A DNA stretch of 64,000 nucleotides from Sulfitobacter noctilucicola. GTDB lineage: Bacteria > Pseudomonadota > Alphaproteobacteria > Rhodobacterales > Rhodobacteraceae. Under the pieces are notes generated by a model. That model was not told the DNA's origin. It made no database searches and saw only the letters and a program-made list of their open reading frames with translations. Below are positions 36,093 through 45,090 of the stretch, piece by piece (positions within the stretch are counted from its first letter, which is position 1; the number at the start of each line of letters is the position of its first letter). The position numbers were made by a program, and so were the translations under genes. Location of the stretch: positions 2,294,001-2,358,000 of the forward strand of contig NZ_JASD01000008.1 in assembly GCF_000622385.1 (NCBI RefSeq), given 5' to 3'.

Positions 36093-36150
36093 GTAGTGGC
36101 CTTGGTTTGGGCCGATCAAACGGCGCTTGGGTCGTCTTAGAACACCAACA

Positions 36151-36954
36151 TCACGAAAGCGGAAATTTCAGCACCATTCCGTCGAAGGCGGGGTCGATGT
36201 GGTCGGGAGTCTCCGCGGCGATGGTGGCATAGTCCAGATCATTGTGCATGTTGGTCAGCACAGCGTGTTCCGGTGCCACATCTGCGATCCAGTCCAGAGT
36301 TTGGGCTAGGTGGCTGTGGGTGGGATGTGGCTCGCGGCGCAGCGCGTCGACGATCCAGCAGCGCAATCCACGCAGATGCGGCCAGACGTCTTCCGGTATC
36401 GCTGCAACATCCGGAAGGTATGCCACATCATTGACGCGGAAACCCAAGGCATCCATGCCGCCGTGGTTCACCAAAAACGGCGTAAAGCGCAATGTGCCAC
36501 CCGGACCTTTTACTGCCACTTCGCCGTCAATCTCGTTGAGATCCAGAATGGGGGGATACATCGACCCCTCTGGCCGCACAAAAGCATATCCGAACCGGTC
36601 CAGCAGGGCAGCCTTGGTCGGTGCATCGGCCCAGACCGGAAGGCGGGCGCGCATGTTGATCACGATCATGCGCAGATCGTCCAACCCGTGAACATGATCC
36701 GCGTGGGCGTGGGTATAAAGGACACCGTCAAGCCGCCCGACACCGGCATCCAGAAGCTGGCTGCGCATATCTGGGGAGGTATCAATCAGGACACTTGTCG
36801 TCCCCGCCTCCCGCACCCGTTCCACCAGAATGGAGCAGCGGCGGCGTGTGTTCTTTGGCTCGTCCGGATCGCAGGCTCCCCAATGGCCTCCAAGCCGCGG
36901 AACCCCGCCGGAAGAACCGCAACCCAATATTGTTAGGCGCATCTCATCCATCAT
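36151..36954 (-). CDS. MBL-fold metal-dependent hydrolase (PhnP-like)
   Basis: A 267-residue metallo-beta-lactamase-fold enzyme. The HxHxDH metal motif is THAHADHVHGLDD, and a second set VNHGGMDALGF ... H near residue 235 (LTNMHNDLDY) completes two metal sites. The N-terminus LTILGCGSSGGVPRLGGHWGACDPD is typical of PhnP-like phosphodiesterases. The start ATG overlaps the TatD stop (ATGA), so the two are translationally coupled. Real substrate unknown. Confidence 0.85.
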   Translation of the reverse strand: MMDEMRLTILGCGSSGGVPRLGGHWGACDPDEPKNTRRRCSILVERVREAGTTSVLIDTSPDMRSQLLDAGVGRLDGVLYTHAHADHVHGLDDLRMIVINMRARLPVWADAPTKAALLDRFGYAFVRPEGSMYPPILDLNEIDGEVAVKGPGGTLRFTPFLVNHGGMDALGFRVNDVAYLPDVAAIPEDVWPHLRGLRCWIVDALRREPHPTHSHLAQTLDWIADVAPEHAVLTNMHNDLDYATIAAETPDHIDPAFDGMVLKFPLS

Positions 36955-37757
36955 GCGGCCTCTTTATAGGCGGCCGCTTTGCTGAACAGCCGATCAAAGT
37001 TGGCCTGCGTGGCGGCGGCAAATTCTGCGTAGTCGAGCCCGAATGTCTCAGCCGCGCGGCGTGCAGTATGAGCGGTGTAGGCCGGCTCGTTGCGCTTGCC
37101 GCGCTTGGGCGGCGGCGCGAGATAGGGCGCGTCTGTTTCGACCAGAATGCGGTCCAGGGGCGCGGCGGCAAAAATATCTCTCAGGTCAGCCGATTTCGGG
37201 AAAGCCGTGATGCCCGACATACTAAGGTAGAAGCCCAGATCAAGCGCGGCCCGCCCCAACTCTGGTGAGGAGGAAAAGCAGTGCATGACGCAGCTATAAG
37301 CTCCGTTACGGTGCTCTTCCGCAAGGATTTGTGCCATGTCTTCGTCCGCATCACGGGCGTGGATAATAAGCGGCAAGCCGGTCTGGCGCGCCGCATCAAT
37401 ATGAATTCGTAGCGACGTTTTCTGAACATCGGCGCTGTCGGCGGTGTAGTGGTAATCAAGACCTGTCTCACCAATCCCGACCATTTTGGGGTGTGCGGCA
37501 AGTGCTATCAAATCGTCGGCGCTCACCAACGGCTCTGACGCGGCAGACATCGGGTGCGTGCCGGCCGCCCAGAAGACCGGCGCATGGGCCTCTGAAATTG
37601 CCCGCACTGCATCCGCCTGACGCAGTTTGGTGCAGATCGTCACCATACGCGTGACCCCGACATCAGTGGCGCGGGTAACAATTTCCGGCAGTTCACCTTC
37701 AAAGTCGGGAAAGTCGAGATGACAGTGGCTGTCTGTGATCTGGGGAATGTCGGTCAT
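36951..37757 (-). CDS. tatD: TatD family metal-dependent hydrolase
   Basis: A 268-residue TIM-barrel hydrolase with DSHCHLDF at its start and IGETGLDYHY, HARDADEDM, HCFSSSPE and LVETDAPYLAP as metal/active-site blocks. The family is a DNase/3'-5' exonuclease in E. coli, with some members hydrolysing other phosphoesters. I chose the start MTDIPQIT at 37757, which gives a family-typical length; an ATG at 37793 is possible. It lies after holB in the same operon. Confidence 0.92.
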   Translation of the reverse strand: MTDIPQITDSHCHLDFPDFEGELPEIVTRATDVGVTRMVTICTKLRQADAVRAISEAHAPVFWAAGTHPMSAASEPLVSADDLIALAAHPKMVGIGETGLDYHYTADSADVQKTSLRIHIDAARQTGLPLIIHARDADEDMAQILAEEHRNGAYSCVMHCFSSSPELGRAALDLGFYLSMSGITAFPKSADLRDIFAAAPLDRILVETDAPYLAPPPKRGKRNEPAYTAHTARRAAETFGLDYAEFAAATQANFDRLFSKAAAYKEAA

Positions 37758-37794
37758 ACCTGCGGCGCGGCCTCGTGGCTGTACGGAGTGCATT

Positions 37795-38907
37795 CTATCG
37801 GGGTGCACATTCACCCATTCGTTGCAGGGTATCTAGGACCAGTGCGGCAGGGTCAAGGTTCACCGCCAGTCCGTGCTGTGCACGTGCGGAAATCGTTTGG
37901 GCCACTTCTGCCCAGATGCGGCCCTGCGCCATCGTGGGCGACAGGCGGCCAAGCATCTCGGCCTCGTGTGGGGCAGCCTCTATTGGGGGAGGAGCGCCCG
38001 TGGCCCCTGTGCGGGCCAGACGGGCCAGTAACAAGTCAATCAGCGTGAACAGCAGCGACAGCTTTTCTTCGGCACCGCGCTGAGCGGCGGCTTCCGCCAG
38101 TTTAATCGCACGCGCACGGTCCATGCGGGGCAGGGTCCCCATGAGGGCGACAAGTTCGGCATAGATCGCCTGCCCACCCATCAGCGACAAGCGCAGGGCA
38201 CCACCAACGGAACCGCCAGAAAGCTCTGCCAGAGCGGCAGCATCGCCGCTGGTCTCAACGCCGCTTGCCTCAAGCGCCTCTGCCATTTGTGCGGGATCAA
38301 GCGTGCCCAGCCGGAGGGTGCGACAGCGCGAGCGGATGGTGGGCAACAGACTCGATGGTTGGTGACTGAGCAACAGAAGTATTGATCGCTCCGGCGGCTC
38401 TTCGAGCATCTTGAGCAACGCGTTGGCCGCATTCACGTTCATCTCGTCGGCGTCGTCGATGATGACCACGCGCCGTCCGCCATCAGCGGCCGACATCTGG
38501 AAAAAACCGTTCAGCGCTCGGATGTCGTCCACCACGATTTGCTTGCGCATCCGCTTGGTGTCGGGATTGATGCTGCGCGTGACGGACTTCAGCGCACCTT
38601 CACCACCCGCCGCAATACGTCGGGCGACCGGATGGTAGGCGTCAATGTCTAGAGTTGACGGAGTAGGGGCCGCAAACATGCCGCCATCATCGGCTGGTGT
38701 CGCAAGCAGGAAACGGGCAATGCGCCATGCCAGCGTTGCTTTTCCGACGCCGCGCGGACCGGTCAACATCCACGCATGATGCAGTTTGCCGCTGTTAAAA
38801 GCTTCCAGAAACGCGGCTTCTGCCGCGTCCTGACCGATCAGGCGAACGGTGTCGCGCGGGTGCAGGGCACCTTCGACGCGGTCCGGTTGTGGTGTTTCAT
38901 CACTCAT
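37795..38907 (-). CDS. holB: DNA polymerase III delta-prime subunit
   Basis: The clamp-loader subunit that helps place the beta clamp on DNA. The 370-residue AAA+ protein has GPRGVGKATLAWRIARFLL (Walker A region, about residues 48-66) and VVIIDDADEMNVNAANALLKMLEEPPE (Walker B and sensor region), and SRCRTLRLG follows. The last ~150 residues form the helical collar domain. It sits between tmk and tatD in one operon. Confidence 0.92.
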   Translation of the reverse strand: MSDETPQPDRVEGALHPRDTVRLIGQDAAEAAFLEAFNSGKLHHAWMLTGPRGVGKATLAWRIARFLLATPADDGGMFAAPTPSTLDIDAYHPVARRIAAGGEGALKSVTRSINPDTKRMRKQIVVDDIRALNGFFQMSAADGGRRVVIIDDADEMNVNAANALLKMLEEPPERSILLLLSHQPSSLLPTIRSRCRTLRLGTLDPAQMAEALEASGVETSGDAAALAELSGGSVGGALRLSLMGGQAIYAELVALMGTLPRMDRARAIKLAEAAAQRGAEEKLSLLFTLIDLLLARLARTGATGAPPPIEAAPHEAEMLGRLSPTMAQGRIWAEVAQTISARAQHGLAVNLDPAALVLDTLQRMGECAPR

Positions 38908-38947
38908 GGTGCGGGTTTAGCAGGTTTGCGGGTGGAAGAAAGGCGGC

Positions 38948-39577
38948 TCAGGCGACCAATCGTGCATCAACGGCGCGGGCCACGTCTGCGGCAACGGCGT
39001 CGATCTCCTGGGCTCCGTTGATCTTGATGAAACGCTCCGGAAATTCGGTGGCAAGATCAAGAAAACCGGCGCGCATGGCTTTTTGCAGGTCTTCGCCGAA
39101 TTCTTCGAACCGTTCCTCTACACCTTGGCGCGAAAGCGCACGTGACAACCCTTGGTCAGGGGGCATGTCGATCAGAAGCGTGAGGTCCGGCTCCACTCCG
39201 ATCATGAGGCGGTGAAGGTTATCGACTGTGCCACGCAGATCGCCGCGCGACAGCCCCTGATACATCCGCGTGGAATCTGCAAAGCGGTCACAGATCACAA
39301 CCTTGCCCGCATCAAGAGCAGGCTGAATGGTACGTTCCAGGTGATCGCGCCGTGCTGCCGTAAACAAGAGGATCTCTGTCTCGGCGGACCAGCGGTCGGG
39401 TGAGCCTTGCAGCACGAGCGCGCGGATTTCCTCAGCCCCCGGAGAACCGCCAGGCTCCCGTGTTAGAACAACATCACGCCCCTTGGCAATAAGGTGATCC
39501 GCCAGCAAACGGGCCTGGGTCGATTTGCCCGATCCGTCGATGCCTTCAAAACTGATAAACAGACCGGTGCCGCTCAC
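38948..39577 (-). CDS. tmk: thymidylate kinase
   Basis: The enzyme phosphorylates dTMP to dTDP. The 209-residue product has the P-loop FEGIDGSGKSTQ (residues 10-21), the DRFADSTRMYQG block with the dTMP-binding residues, and a lid at LSRQGVEERFE. The start overlaps the stop of the carboxypeptidase gene by 4 bases. Confidence 0.97.
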   Translation of the reverse strand: MSGTGLFISFEGIDGSGKSTQARLLADHLIAKGRDVVLTREPGGSPGAEEIRALVLQGSPDRWSAETEILLFTAARRDHLERTIQPALDAGKVVICDRFADSTRMYQGLSRGDLRGTVDNLHRLMIGVEPDLTLLIDMPPDQGLSRALSRQGVEERFEEFGEDLQKAMRAGFLDLATEFPERFIKINGAQEIDAVAADVARAVDARLVA

Positions 39578-40743
39578 GAAGCGTCCTGCGGTCCGGCGTT
39601 CAATCGCGCAAGCAGGTGTTTCGCTGCTGCTGTCACTTTCACCATAAATCCACCGGGCGGCACATCTGTTGAGGGACGCAGTGGCACGCGCACGTCCGGC
39701 AAATCCTCACGGGTGATAAGGAGTTCCGCAAACGGTGTATTGCGCGGACTTTCCGGCATTTTAGCGATAGGGGCTTGCTGGGGGCCGCGATAGATGACCT
39801 CGGCGTTAATCTGTGTCGAGGGGCCGATCGGCACAAGGATCGACAACGGCTCCATCAATTCGACGCCGATGCTATCAACCGTCCCAAGCGCGACAGGGAC
39901 CTGCGCAATCTGTGTGCCTTCATCGCCGATGCTGCGCACGGCAAACTGCCGGAACGCCCAGTTCACAATTGCTTCGGATTCCCGGGCGCGTGCAGCAGCT
40001 GATTCCAGTCCCGAAATCACAAAGATCACACGGCGGTCGCCCTGTTTGGCACTACCGACAAGGCCGTAACCTGCTTCTTGCGTGTGGCCCGTCTTGAGGC
40101 CATCTGCGCCAATGTTCAAAGATAACAGCGGGTTGCGGTTGAACCGGTTGGAGCTTTCGTTTTCATCGAACATGAATTCCTGTTCCGAAAACATCGGGTA
40201 GAACTGCGGGAAGTCTGAAATCAGGCGGTTCGCAAGAAGCCCGAGATCGCGCATCGACATCCGGTGGCCGGGTTTCGGCCAGCCATTGGAATTCATGAAG
40301 GTAGAGTTAGTCATACCCATCTGCTGTGCGCGCATGGTCATGTCACGCGCAAAGCGGTTCTCGGTTCCCGAAAGAGCCTCGGCGATAACCACGCAGGCGT
40401 CGTTGCCGGACAGCACGATGATGCCCCGCAGCAGGTCTTCGACCGTTACACGTTCGCCTTCGCGCAGGAACATCGTTGAACCGCCGTAGGCAGAGGCCGC
40501 AGAAGAAACCGGCAACGCTTCGTCGATCTTGAGCCTGCCGCTCGTGACCGCTTCAAACGCCATGTAAAGCGTCATCAGTTTCGACATCGAGGCAGGCGGC
40601 AACGGATCGTCGGCGTTTTTTGCAAGCAGTACGGTGCCTGTCGTCTGGTCGATCACATAGGCGGCAGTCGCCTTTGTCTCGAACGCAGCGGCGGACAGGG
40701 TGGTAAGGATCAGCGCCAGACTGGCAGCAAGAAGGCGGATCAT
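39574..40743 (-). CDS. D-alanyl-D-alanine carboxypeptidase (PBP5/6-type, DacF-like)
   Basis: A periplasmic penicillin-binding protein that trims the last D-Ala from wall peptides. Signal peptide at residues 1-20. The three catalytic motifs are S52-M-S-K55 (SxxK), S112-G-N114 (SxN) and K217-T-G219 (KTG). A C-terminal beta domain follows (about 270-389). It is 15 bases downstream of the SPOR-protein gene in the same operon. Confidence 0.94.
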   Translation of the reverse strand: MIRLLAASLALILTTLSAAAFETKATAAYVIDQTTGTVLLAKNADDPLPPASMSKLMTLYMAFEAVTSGRLKIDEALPVSSAASAYGGSTMFLREGERVTVEDLLRGIIVLSGNDACVVIAEALSGTENRFARDMTMRAQQMGMTNSTFMNSNGWPKPGHRMSMRDLGLLANRLISDFPQFYPMFSEQEFMFDENESSNRFNRNPLLSLNIGADGLKTGHTQEAGYGLVGSAKQGDRRVIFVISGLESAAARARESEAIVNWAFRQFAVRSIGDEGTQIAQVPVALGTVDSIGVELMEPLSILVPIGPSTQINAEVIYRGPQQAPIAKMPESPRNTPFAELLITREDLPDVRVPLRPSTDVPPGGFMVKVTAAAKHLLARLNAGPQDAS

Positions 40744-40758
40744 AGGGACAGGCTCCCG

Positions 40759-41646
40759 TTAATTGGAGACCGCATAGGCATCAGAGAAGCCTTCGGCCTT
40801 AATGGCTTTAAGAAGATTGTTCAGCTCGGATTTACTGCTTGCCGGTCCTACAACCACGCGCCAGAACGGCTTGCCGTTAATCTGCGACTGTTTCACGGAA
40901 GGTATCATACCGGCACCACGCATCTGCTTTGCCACGCGGTTGGCATTGGCCTCGACACTGAAGATGCCCAGCTGGACAAACGGTTTCGCGAGCGAAGATG
41001 TCGGACGGGGTGCCGCAGGTTTGGGTGCAGATGCAGCAGCTGCGGCCGTCGCATTGGCGGGGGCTGTCTCGATCGCTGCACCGGCCGCGGCGATGGGATC
41101 AAGCGATGTTTCTGTCACAGCAGGTGCTGCCGCGACGGTCTCGGCTTCTGACACTTCGACCTCGGCAGGCTCTGCCGTTTCCTCACGCCGTAGCGCGGTG
41201 ACATTCAGCGGGGCAGGGGCGCCGGCAAGCACCGACAGGGCGGCCGCAGCATCTGACGACATCTGCAGCTTTGGTCCCGGCAGATCACGTTCCTTGCGGA
41301 AAAGTGCTCCGATCACAAACTTACCGTTCGCTTCGTTGCGGATGATAACACGCTCGGGATCGCTCACGTCAGGGTGCGCGACCCAGACGCCGCCCAGTGA
41401 CGGCCGACCGTCCCAGAGCCCTTGATCAGTCACAGAGAAAACTTCCGGCGCTTCGACGTCGCGCTCGACCAGTTTTGTGGATTTCGTGGTGCCTGCGGTG
41501 CTCGCGTTCGCATTACCCTGCGGCAGCGGCAGGCTGAATTTTCCGTTCTCGTCACATCCCGCAAGAACGATTGCTGCAAGCATCGCCGCGCCGTAAATTC
41601 TGACCGCTTTGCGCGCGGGCCGCCTGTTATGCGTGAGACTGCTCAT
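40759..41646 (-). CDS. SPOR-domain lipoprotein
   Basis: The 295-residue product has a lipobox (AIVLAGCDE, Cys near residue 31), an Ala/Glu/Pro-rich middle with low sequence complexity (residues about 130-215), and a C-terminal SPOR domain (PFVQLGIFSVEANANRVAKQM ... RVVVGPASSKSEL). SPOR domains bind denuded glycan strands at the division site. First gene of the minus-strand operon that continues with dacF-like, tmk, holB, tatD and the MBL hydrolase. Confidence 0.9.
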   Translation of the reverse strand: MSSLTHNRRPARKAVRIYGAAMLAAIVLAGCDENGKFSLPLPQGNANASTAGTTKSTKLVERDVEAPEVFSVTDQGLWDGRPSLGGVWVAHPDVSDPERVIIRNEANGKFVIGALFRKERDLPGPKLQMSSDAAAALSVLAGAPAPLNVTALRREETAEPAEVEVSEAETVAAAPAVTETSLDPIAAAGAAIETAPANATAAAAASAPKPAAPRPTSSLAKPFVQLGIFSVEANANRVAKQMRGAGMIPSVKQSQINGKPFWRVVVGPASSKSELNNLLKAIKAEGFSDAYAVSN

Positions 41647-41877
41647 CGTCGTGTCGTCCTTGCCTGTGGGCCTGTTCAGGCCTCATTCCGCCGCACTAAA
41701 CGGCACACTTTGGGTCCCCTCAAGAGGATCTTGGCTGCACCCTAACCTGCATCGTCCCACCTGAAAAGGCCGCGGAAGTCAGATCGGCAATTTTCCCCAT
41801 GGGCGCAGGGTAAGTTGCGATGAACGCATTTCGTGGTTTGCCGAATCAATTTTAGCAGATTAGGAGGGTCGGGCTGC

Positions 41878-41967
41878 GGAGGTTTGGCAGAGTGGTCGAA
41901 TGCACCGGTCTTGAAAACCGGCGGGCGTGAGAGCGTCCCCAGGGTTCGAATCCCTGAGCCTCCGCCA
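41878..41967 (+). tRNA. tRNA-Ser(UGA)
   Basis: Acceptor arm GGAGGTT pairs with AGCCTCC (one T-G wobble). The anticodon stem CCGGT/ACCGG encloses CTTGAAA, with anticodon TGA that reads UCA. It has a long variable arm as in serine tRNAs, and GCCA at its 3' end. Confidence 0.96.
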
Positions 41968-41993
41968 GCACTTTACTGGTTCAAATTTGATGA

Positions 41994-42015
41994 GGTCGCC
42001 CTTGGCGGCCTTTTT
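41994..42015 (+). terminator. rho-independent terminator after tRNA-Ser
   Basis: GGTCGCC and GGCGGCC form a 7-bp stem (one T-G wobble) with a CTT loop, followed directly by TTTTT. Confidence 0.85.
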
Positions 42016-42127
42016 CTGTTTTTGGTGCTTTTTGGGATGCCGCGGATTTTCCACCGGCAAGCGCGCTGTTCCTCCGTCGATAACTGCCATACGTTTATCC
42101 GTGACGGGATGAGGTGGTCATTAAGCT

Positions 42128-43822
42128 ATGAGAGACGGCGCAAACGAATTCGACTTTATTGTTATTGGTGCCGGGTCTGCCGGATGTTTGATGGCCAATC
42201 GGCTTAGCGCTGATCCGGCAAACCGCGTGTTGCTGTTGGAGGCAGGCAAACCCGACAGATACCCGTGGTTTCATATTCCTGTGGGTTACCTCTATTGCAT
42301 CGGTAATCCGCGTGCAGACTGGATGTACAAAACCGAAGCTGTTGACGGACTGAACGGGCGCAGTTTGCTGTATCCGCGCGGAAAGACGTTGGGGGGATGT
42401 TCGTCGATCAACGGTATGATTTACATGCGCGGACAGGCGCGTGACTATGACAATTGGGCCGCTTTGACGGATGAGCCTGAATGGAATTGGCAGAACGCGC
42501 TGTCAGATTTCAAAGCGCACGAAGACCATTACAAACTTGATGACGGGGCCGACCCTGCCACTGGCGACAACTCCCGTTTTTCAGACATGCACGGCCACGG
42601 TGGCGAATGGAGAATTGAGAAACAGCGCCTTCGCTGGGATGTGCTGGACAGTTTTTCCGATGCGGCAGTGCAAAAGGGTATCCGCAAGACGGAAGATTTC
42701 AATAGCGGTGACAATGCGGGGGTAGGCTACTTCGATGTGAACCAGCGGTCCGGCTGGCGCTGGAACACTTCAAAAGCTTTCCTGCGACCTGCAAAGAAAC
42801 GGGAAAACCTGACCATCTGGACTGAGGCGCAGGTCGAAAAGCTGATCTTTGATCGCGCAAACGCAGGTGGCCTGCGCTGTATCGGTGCAATAGTGCACCG
42901 TGCGGGCACGTCGACGACAGTAAAGGCTGCACGAGAGGTGGTTCTGTCAGCCGGTGCGGTCAACTCCCCACAGATATTGCAATTGTCCGGTATCGGCCCT
43001 GCAAAACTTCTACAGCAACACGGTATCGACGTGGTCCTGGATCAACCGTGCGTCGGTGAAAACCTGCAAGATCATCTGCAAATCCGCGCGGTGTTCAAAG
43101 TAACGGGCACAAAAACCATGAATTCGCTGGCCAACTCGCTGATGGGCAAAGCAAAGATCGGTCTGGAATACCTTCTGAAACGTTCCGGCCCCATGAGTAT
43201 GGCCCCAAGCCAGCTGGGGGCTTTTACGCGGTCGGACCCAAGCCGTAGTCACGCCAATCTGCAATACCATGTGCAACCTCTCAGCCTTGAGGCATTTGGT
43301 GAGGACCTGCATGATTTCCCCGCCATGACAGTAAGCGTATGTAACCTCAATCCGACCAGCCGTGGTCATGTACGCATAGCTTCGGGCGATTTCCGCGATG
43401 CGCCCAAGATCACGCCGAATTACCTTGATACGGAAGAGGACCGGAAAGTTGCCGCAGATAGTTTGAGGCAGGTTCGTGAAATCATGGCGCAACCTGCGAT
43501 GCAGCCCTACGCGGTTGAAGAATTTAAACCGGGTGTGCAGTACCAAACGGATGAGGAGCTGGCGCATCTCGCGGGCGACATCGCCAGCACGATCTTTCAT
43601 CCTGTGGGCACTGTGAAGATGGGTGCCACCGATGATGATAGCGCGGTGCTGGATCCGCATTTGCGGGTCAAGGGTGTGGCGGGGCTCCGGGTGGTAGATG
43701 CTTCGATCATGCCCGAAATCACCAGCGGGAATACAAACTCACCAACCATCATGATTGCTGAAAAGGCGGCACGGTGGATACTGGCGGCGAAACACGACAC
43801 CACAGAACAGGGGTTTGTATGA
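42128..43822 (+). CDS. GMC-family FAD-dependent oxidoreductase
   Basis: A 564-residue flavoprotein of the glucose-methanol-choline family, which oxidises alcohols to aldehydes. The FAD-binding GAGSAG is at residues 14-19, with LLLEAG following. The catalytic histidine region is TIFHPVGTVKMG and the second His/Asn pair is around GNTNSPTIM near the C-terminus. It could be a choline-dehydrogenase-like enzyme, but general alcohol dehydrogenases of the family are equally close. Its 3' end lies 31 bases before the CoA-transferase ATG, and the two probably form an operon. Confidence 0.88.
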   Translation: MRDGANEFDFIVIGAGSAGCLMANRLSADPANRVLLLEAGKPDRYPWFHIPVGYLYCIGNPRADWMYKTEAVDGLNGRSLLYPRGKTLGGCSSINGMIYMRGQARDYDNWAALTDEPEWNWQNALSDFKAHEDHYKLDDGADPATGDNSRFSDMHGHGGEWRIEKQRLRWDVLDSFSDAAVQKGIRKTEDFNSGDNAGVGYFDVNQRSGWRWNTSKAFLRPAKKRENLTIWTEAQVEKLIFDRANAGGLRCIGAIVHRAGTSTTVKAAREVVLSAGAVNSPQILQLSGIGPAKLLQQHGIDVVLDQPCVGENLQDHLQIRAVFKVTGTKTMNSLANSLMGKAKIGLEYLLKRSGPMSMAPSQLGAFTRSDPSRSHANLQYHVQPLSLEAFGEDLHDFPAMTVSVCNLNPTSRGHVRIASGDFRDAPKITPNYLDTEEDRKVAADSLRQVREIMAQPAMQPYAVEEFKPGVQYQTDEELAHLAGDIASTIFHPVGTVKMGATDDDSAVLDPHLRVKGVAGLRVVDASIMPEITSGNTNSPTIMIAEKAARWILAAKHDTTEQGFV

Positions 43823-43853
43823 CAATCCATGCCATGAAAACGATGAACCGCAC

Positions 43854-45032
43854 ATGAGACCGCTCGACGGGATCACCGTCCTTGCGTTCGAGCACGCTGT
43901 TGCTGCGCCTTTTGCCAGCAGGCAACTGGCGGATCTCGGTGCGCGGGTGATCAAGGTCGAACGGCCGGGTGCCGGCGATTTCGCGAGAGGGTACGACACC
44001 CGGGTAAAAGGGCTGGCGTCCCATTTTGTCTGGACCAACCGATCAAAGGAAAGCCTGACACTGGACGTCAAACATCCCGCGGCCCGCGATGTGCTGGACC
44101 GGTTGGTGGGACAGGCTGACATTCTGCTGCAAAATCTGGCTCCGGGTGCCGCGTCGCGGTTGAAGTTGGGATATGAGGAATTATCCGTCCGCCATCCGCG
44201 TCTCATCGTCTGCAACATCTCGGGCTACGGGCCCGATGGCCCGTACCGCGACCGCAAGGCCTATGACCTTTTGGTTCAGGCCGAGGCGGGACTGTTATCG
44301 GTTACAGGCACGGCAGAGACACCCAGCAAGGCAGGTGTGTCCATCGGCGATATCGCGGCGGGAATGTATGCCTATTCGAATATTCTTGCAGCCCTTATCC
44401 AGCGCGGCACAACTGGCAAAGGATGCAACATCGAGATTTCGATGCTGGAGGCGCTCGCGGAGTGGATGAGCTATCCGATGTATTACGCATATGACGATGC
44501 ATCGCCGCCTGCACGGGCAGGGGCCAGTCACTCCACCATTTTTCCCTATGGGCCGTTTCCTGTAGGGGACGGGTCCGTCGTTATTCTGGGGTTACAGAAT
44601 GAACGGGAATGGGCGGTTTTCTGTGACGATGTCCTTGGCCAACCCGCGCTGCGTGAAGACGCGCGGTTTAACAGCAACGCGGGACGGACACAGCACCGCG
44701 TGGCTTTGACCGATATCATCGTCGCGGCCTTTGCGCCGCTGAATGGCGAACAGGTGATTGCACGGCTGCAAGGGGCAGGGATCGCCAATGCGCGCCTGAA
44801 CGAGATGGCCGACTTATGGAACCACCCGCAACTTCAGGCGCGCGGGCGGTGGGCATCGGTCGGATCGCCTGCAGGTGAAGTGCCTGCGCTTTTGCCGCCC
44901 GGTGGGTTTGACGGCTACACCCCCCGAATGGATCCCGTTCCGGCACTGGGCGAGCAGACCACGAAGGTGCTGGCAGGATTGGGCTATACCGAAGACGAGA
45001 TCGAGGCATTCAGGAAAGGTGGCGTCATCTGA
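43854..45032 (+). CDS. CaiB/BaiF family (class III) CoA-transferase
   Basis: The 392-residue product starts at the ATG at 43854 (MRPLDGITVLAFEHAVAAPF, the family N-terminus). The catalytic aspartate of class III CoA-transferases is in YDLLVQAEAGLL. Members move CoA between carboxylic acids (formyl-CoA, carnitine, succinyl-CoA and others). The acyl substrate cannot be read from sequence, but gene order (GMC oxidase first) suggests it activates an acid made by oxidation of an alcohol. Confidence 0.88.
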   Translation: MRPLDGITVLAFEHAVAAPFASRQLADLGARVIKVERPGAGDFARGYDTRVKGLASHFVWTNRSKESLTLDVKHPAARDVLDRLVGQADILLQNLAPGAASRLKLGYEELSVRHPRLIVCNISGYGPDGPYRDRKAYDLLVQAEAGLLSVTGTAETPSKAGVSIGDIAAGMYAYSNILAALIQRGTTGKGCNIEISMLEALAEWMSYPMYYAYDDASPPARAGASHSTIFPYGPFPVGDGSVVILGLQNEREWAVFCDDVLGQPALREDARFNSNAGRTQHRVALTDIIVAAFAPLNGEQVIARLQGAGIANARLNEMADLWNHPQLQARGRWASVGSPAGEVPALLPPGGFDGYTPRMDPVPALGEQTTKVLAGLGYTEDEIEAFRKGGVI

Positions 45033-45050
45033 AGGAGGCTGATGTTTGCG

Positions 45051-45073
45051 GTGGGCAGGGGCATCCCCGCCAC
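45051..45073. terminator. possible hairpin between convergent genes
   Basis: GTGG-gca-GGGG-cat-CCCC-g-CCAC folds into a stem with an internal loop, in the 58-base gap between the CoA-transferase and GGT genes. No T run, so the terminator assignment is weak. Confidence 0.35.
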
Positions 45074-45090
45074 TAACACTTCAAAAGATT

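Noticed and set aside
42128-45032. Naming the GMC oxidase betA and the CoA-transferase dddD
   Set aside because: No betB or betI neighbour supports betA. DddD has two CaiB-type domains, while this protein has one, so neither name is justified.
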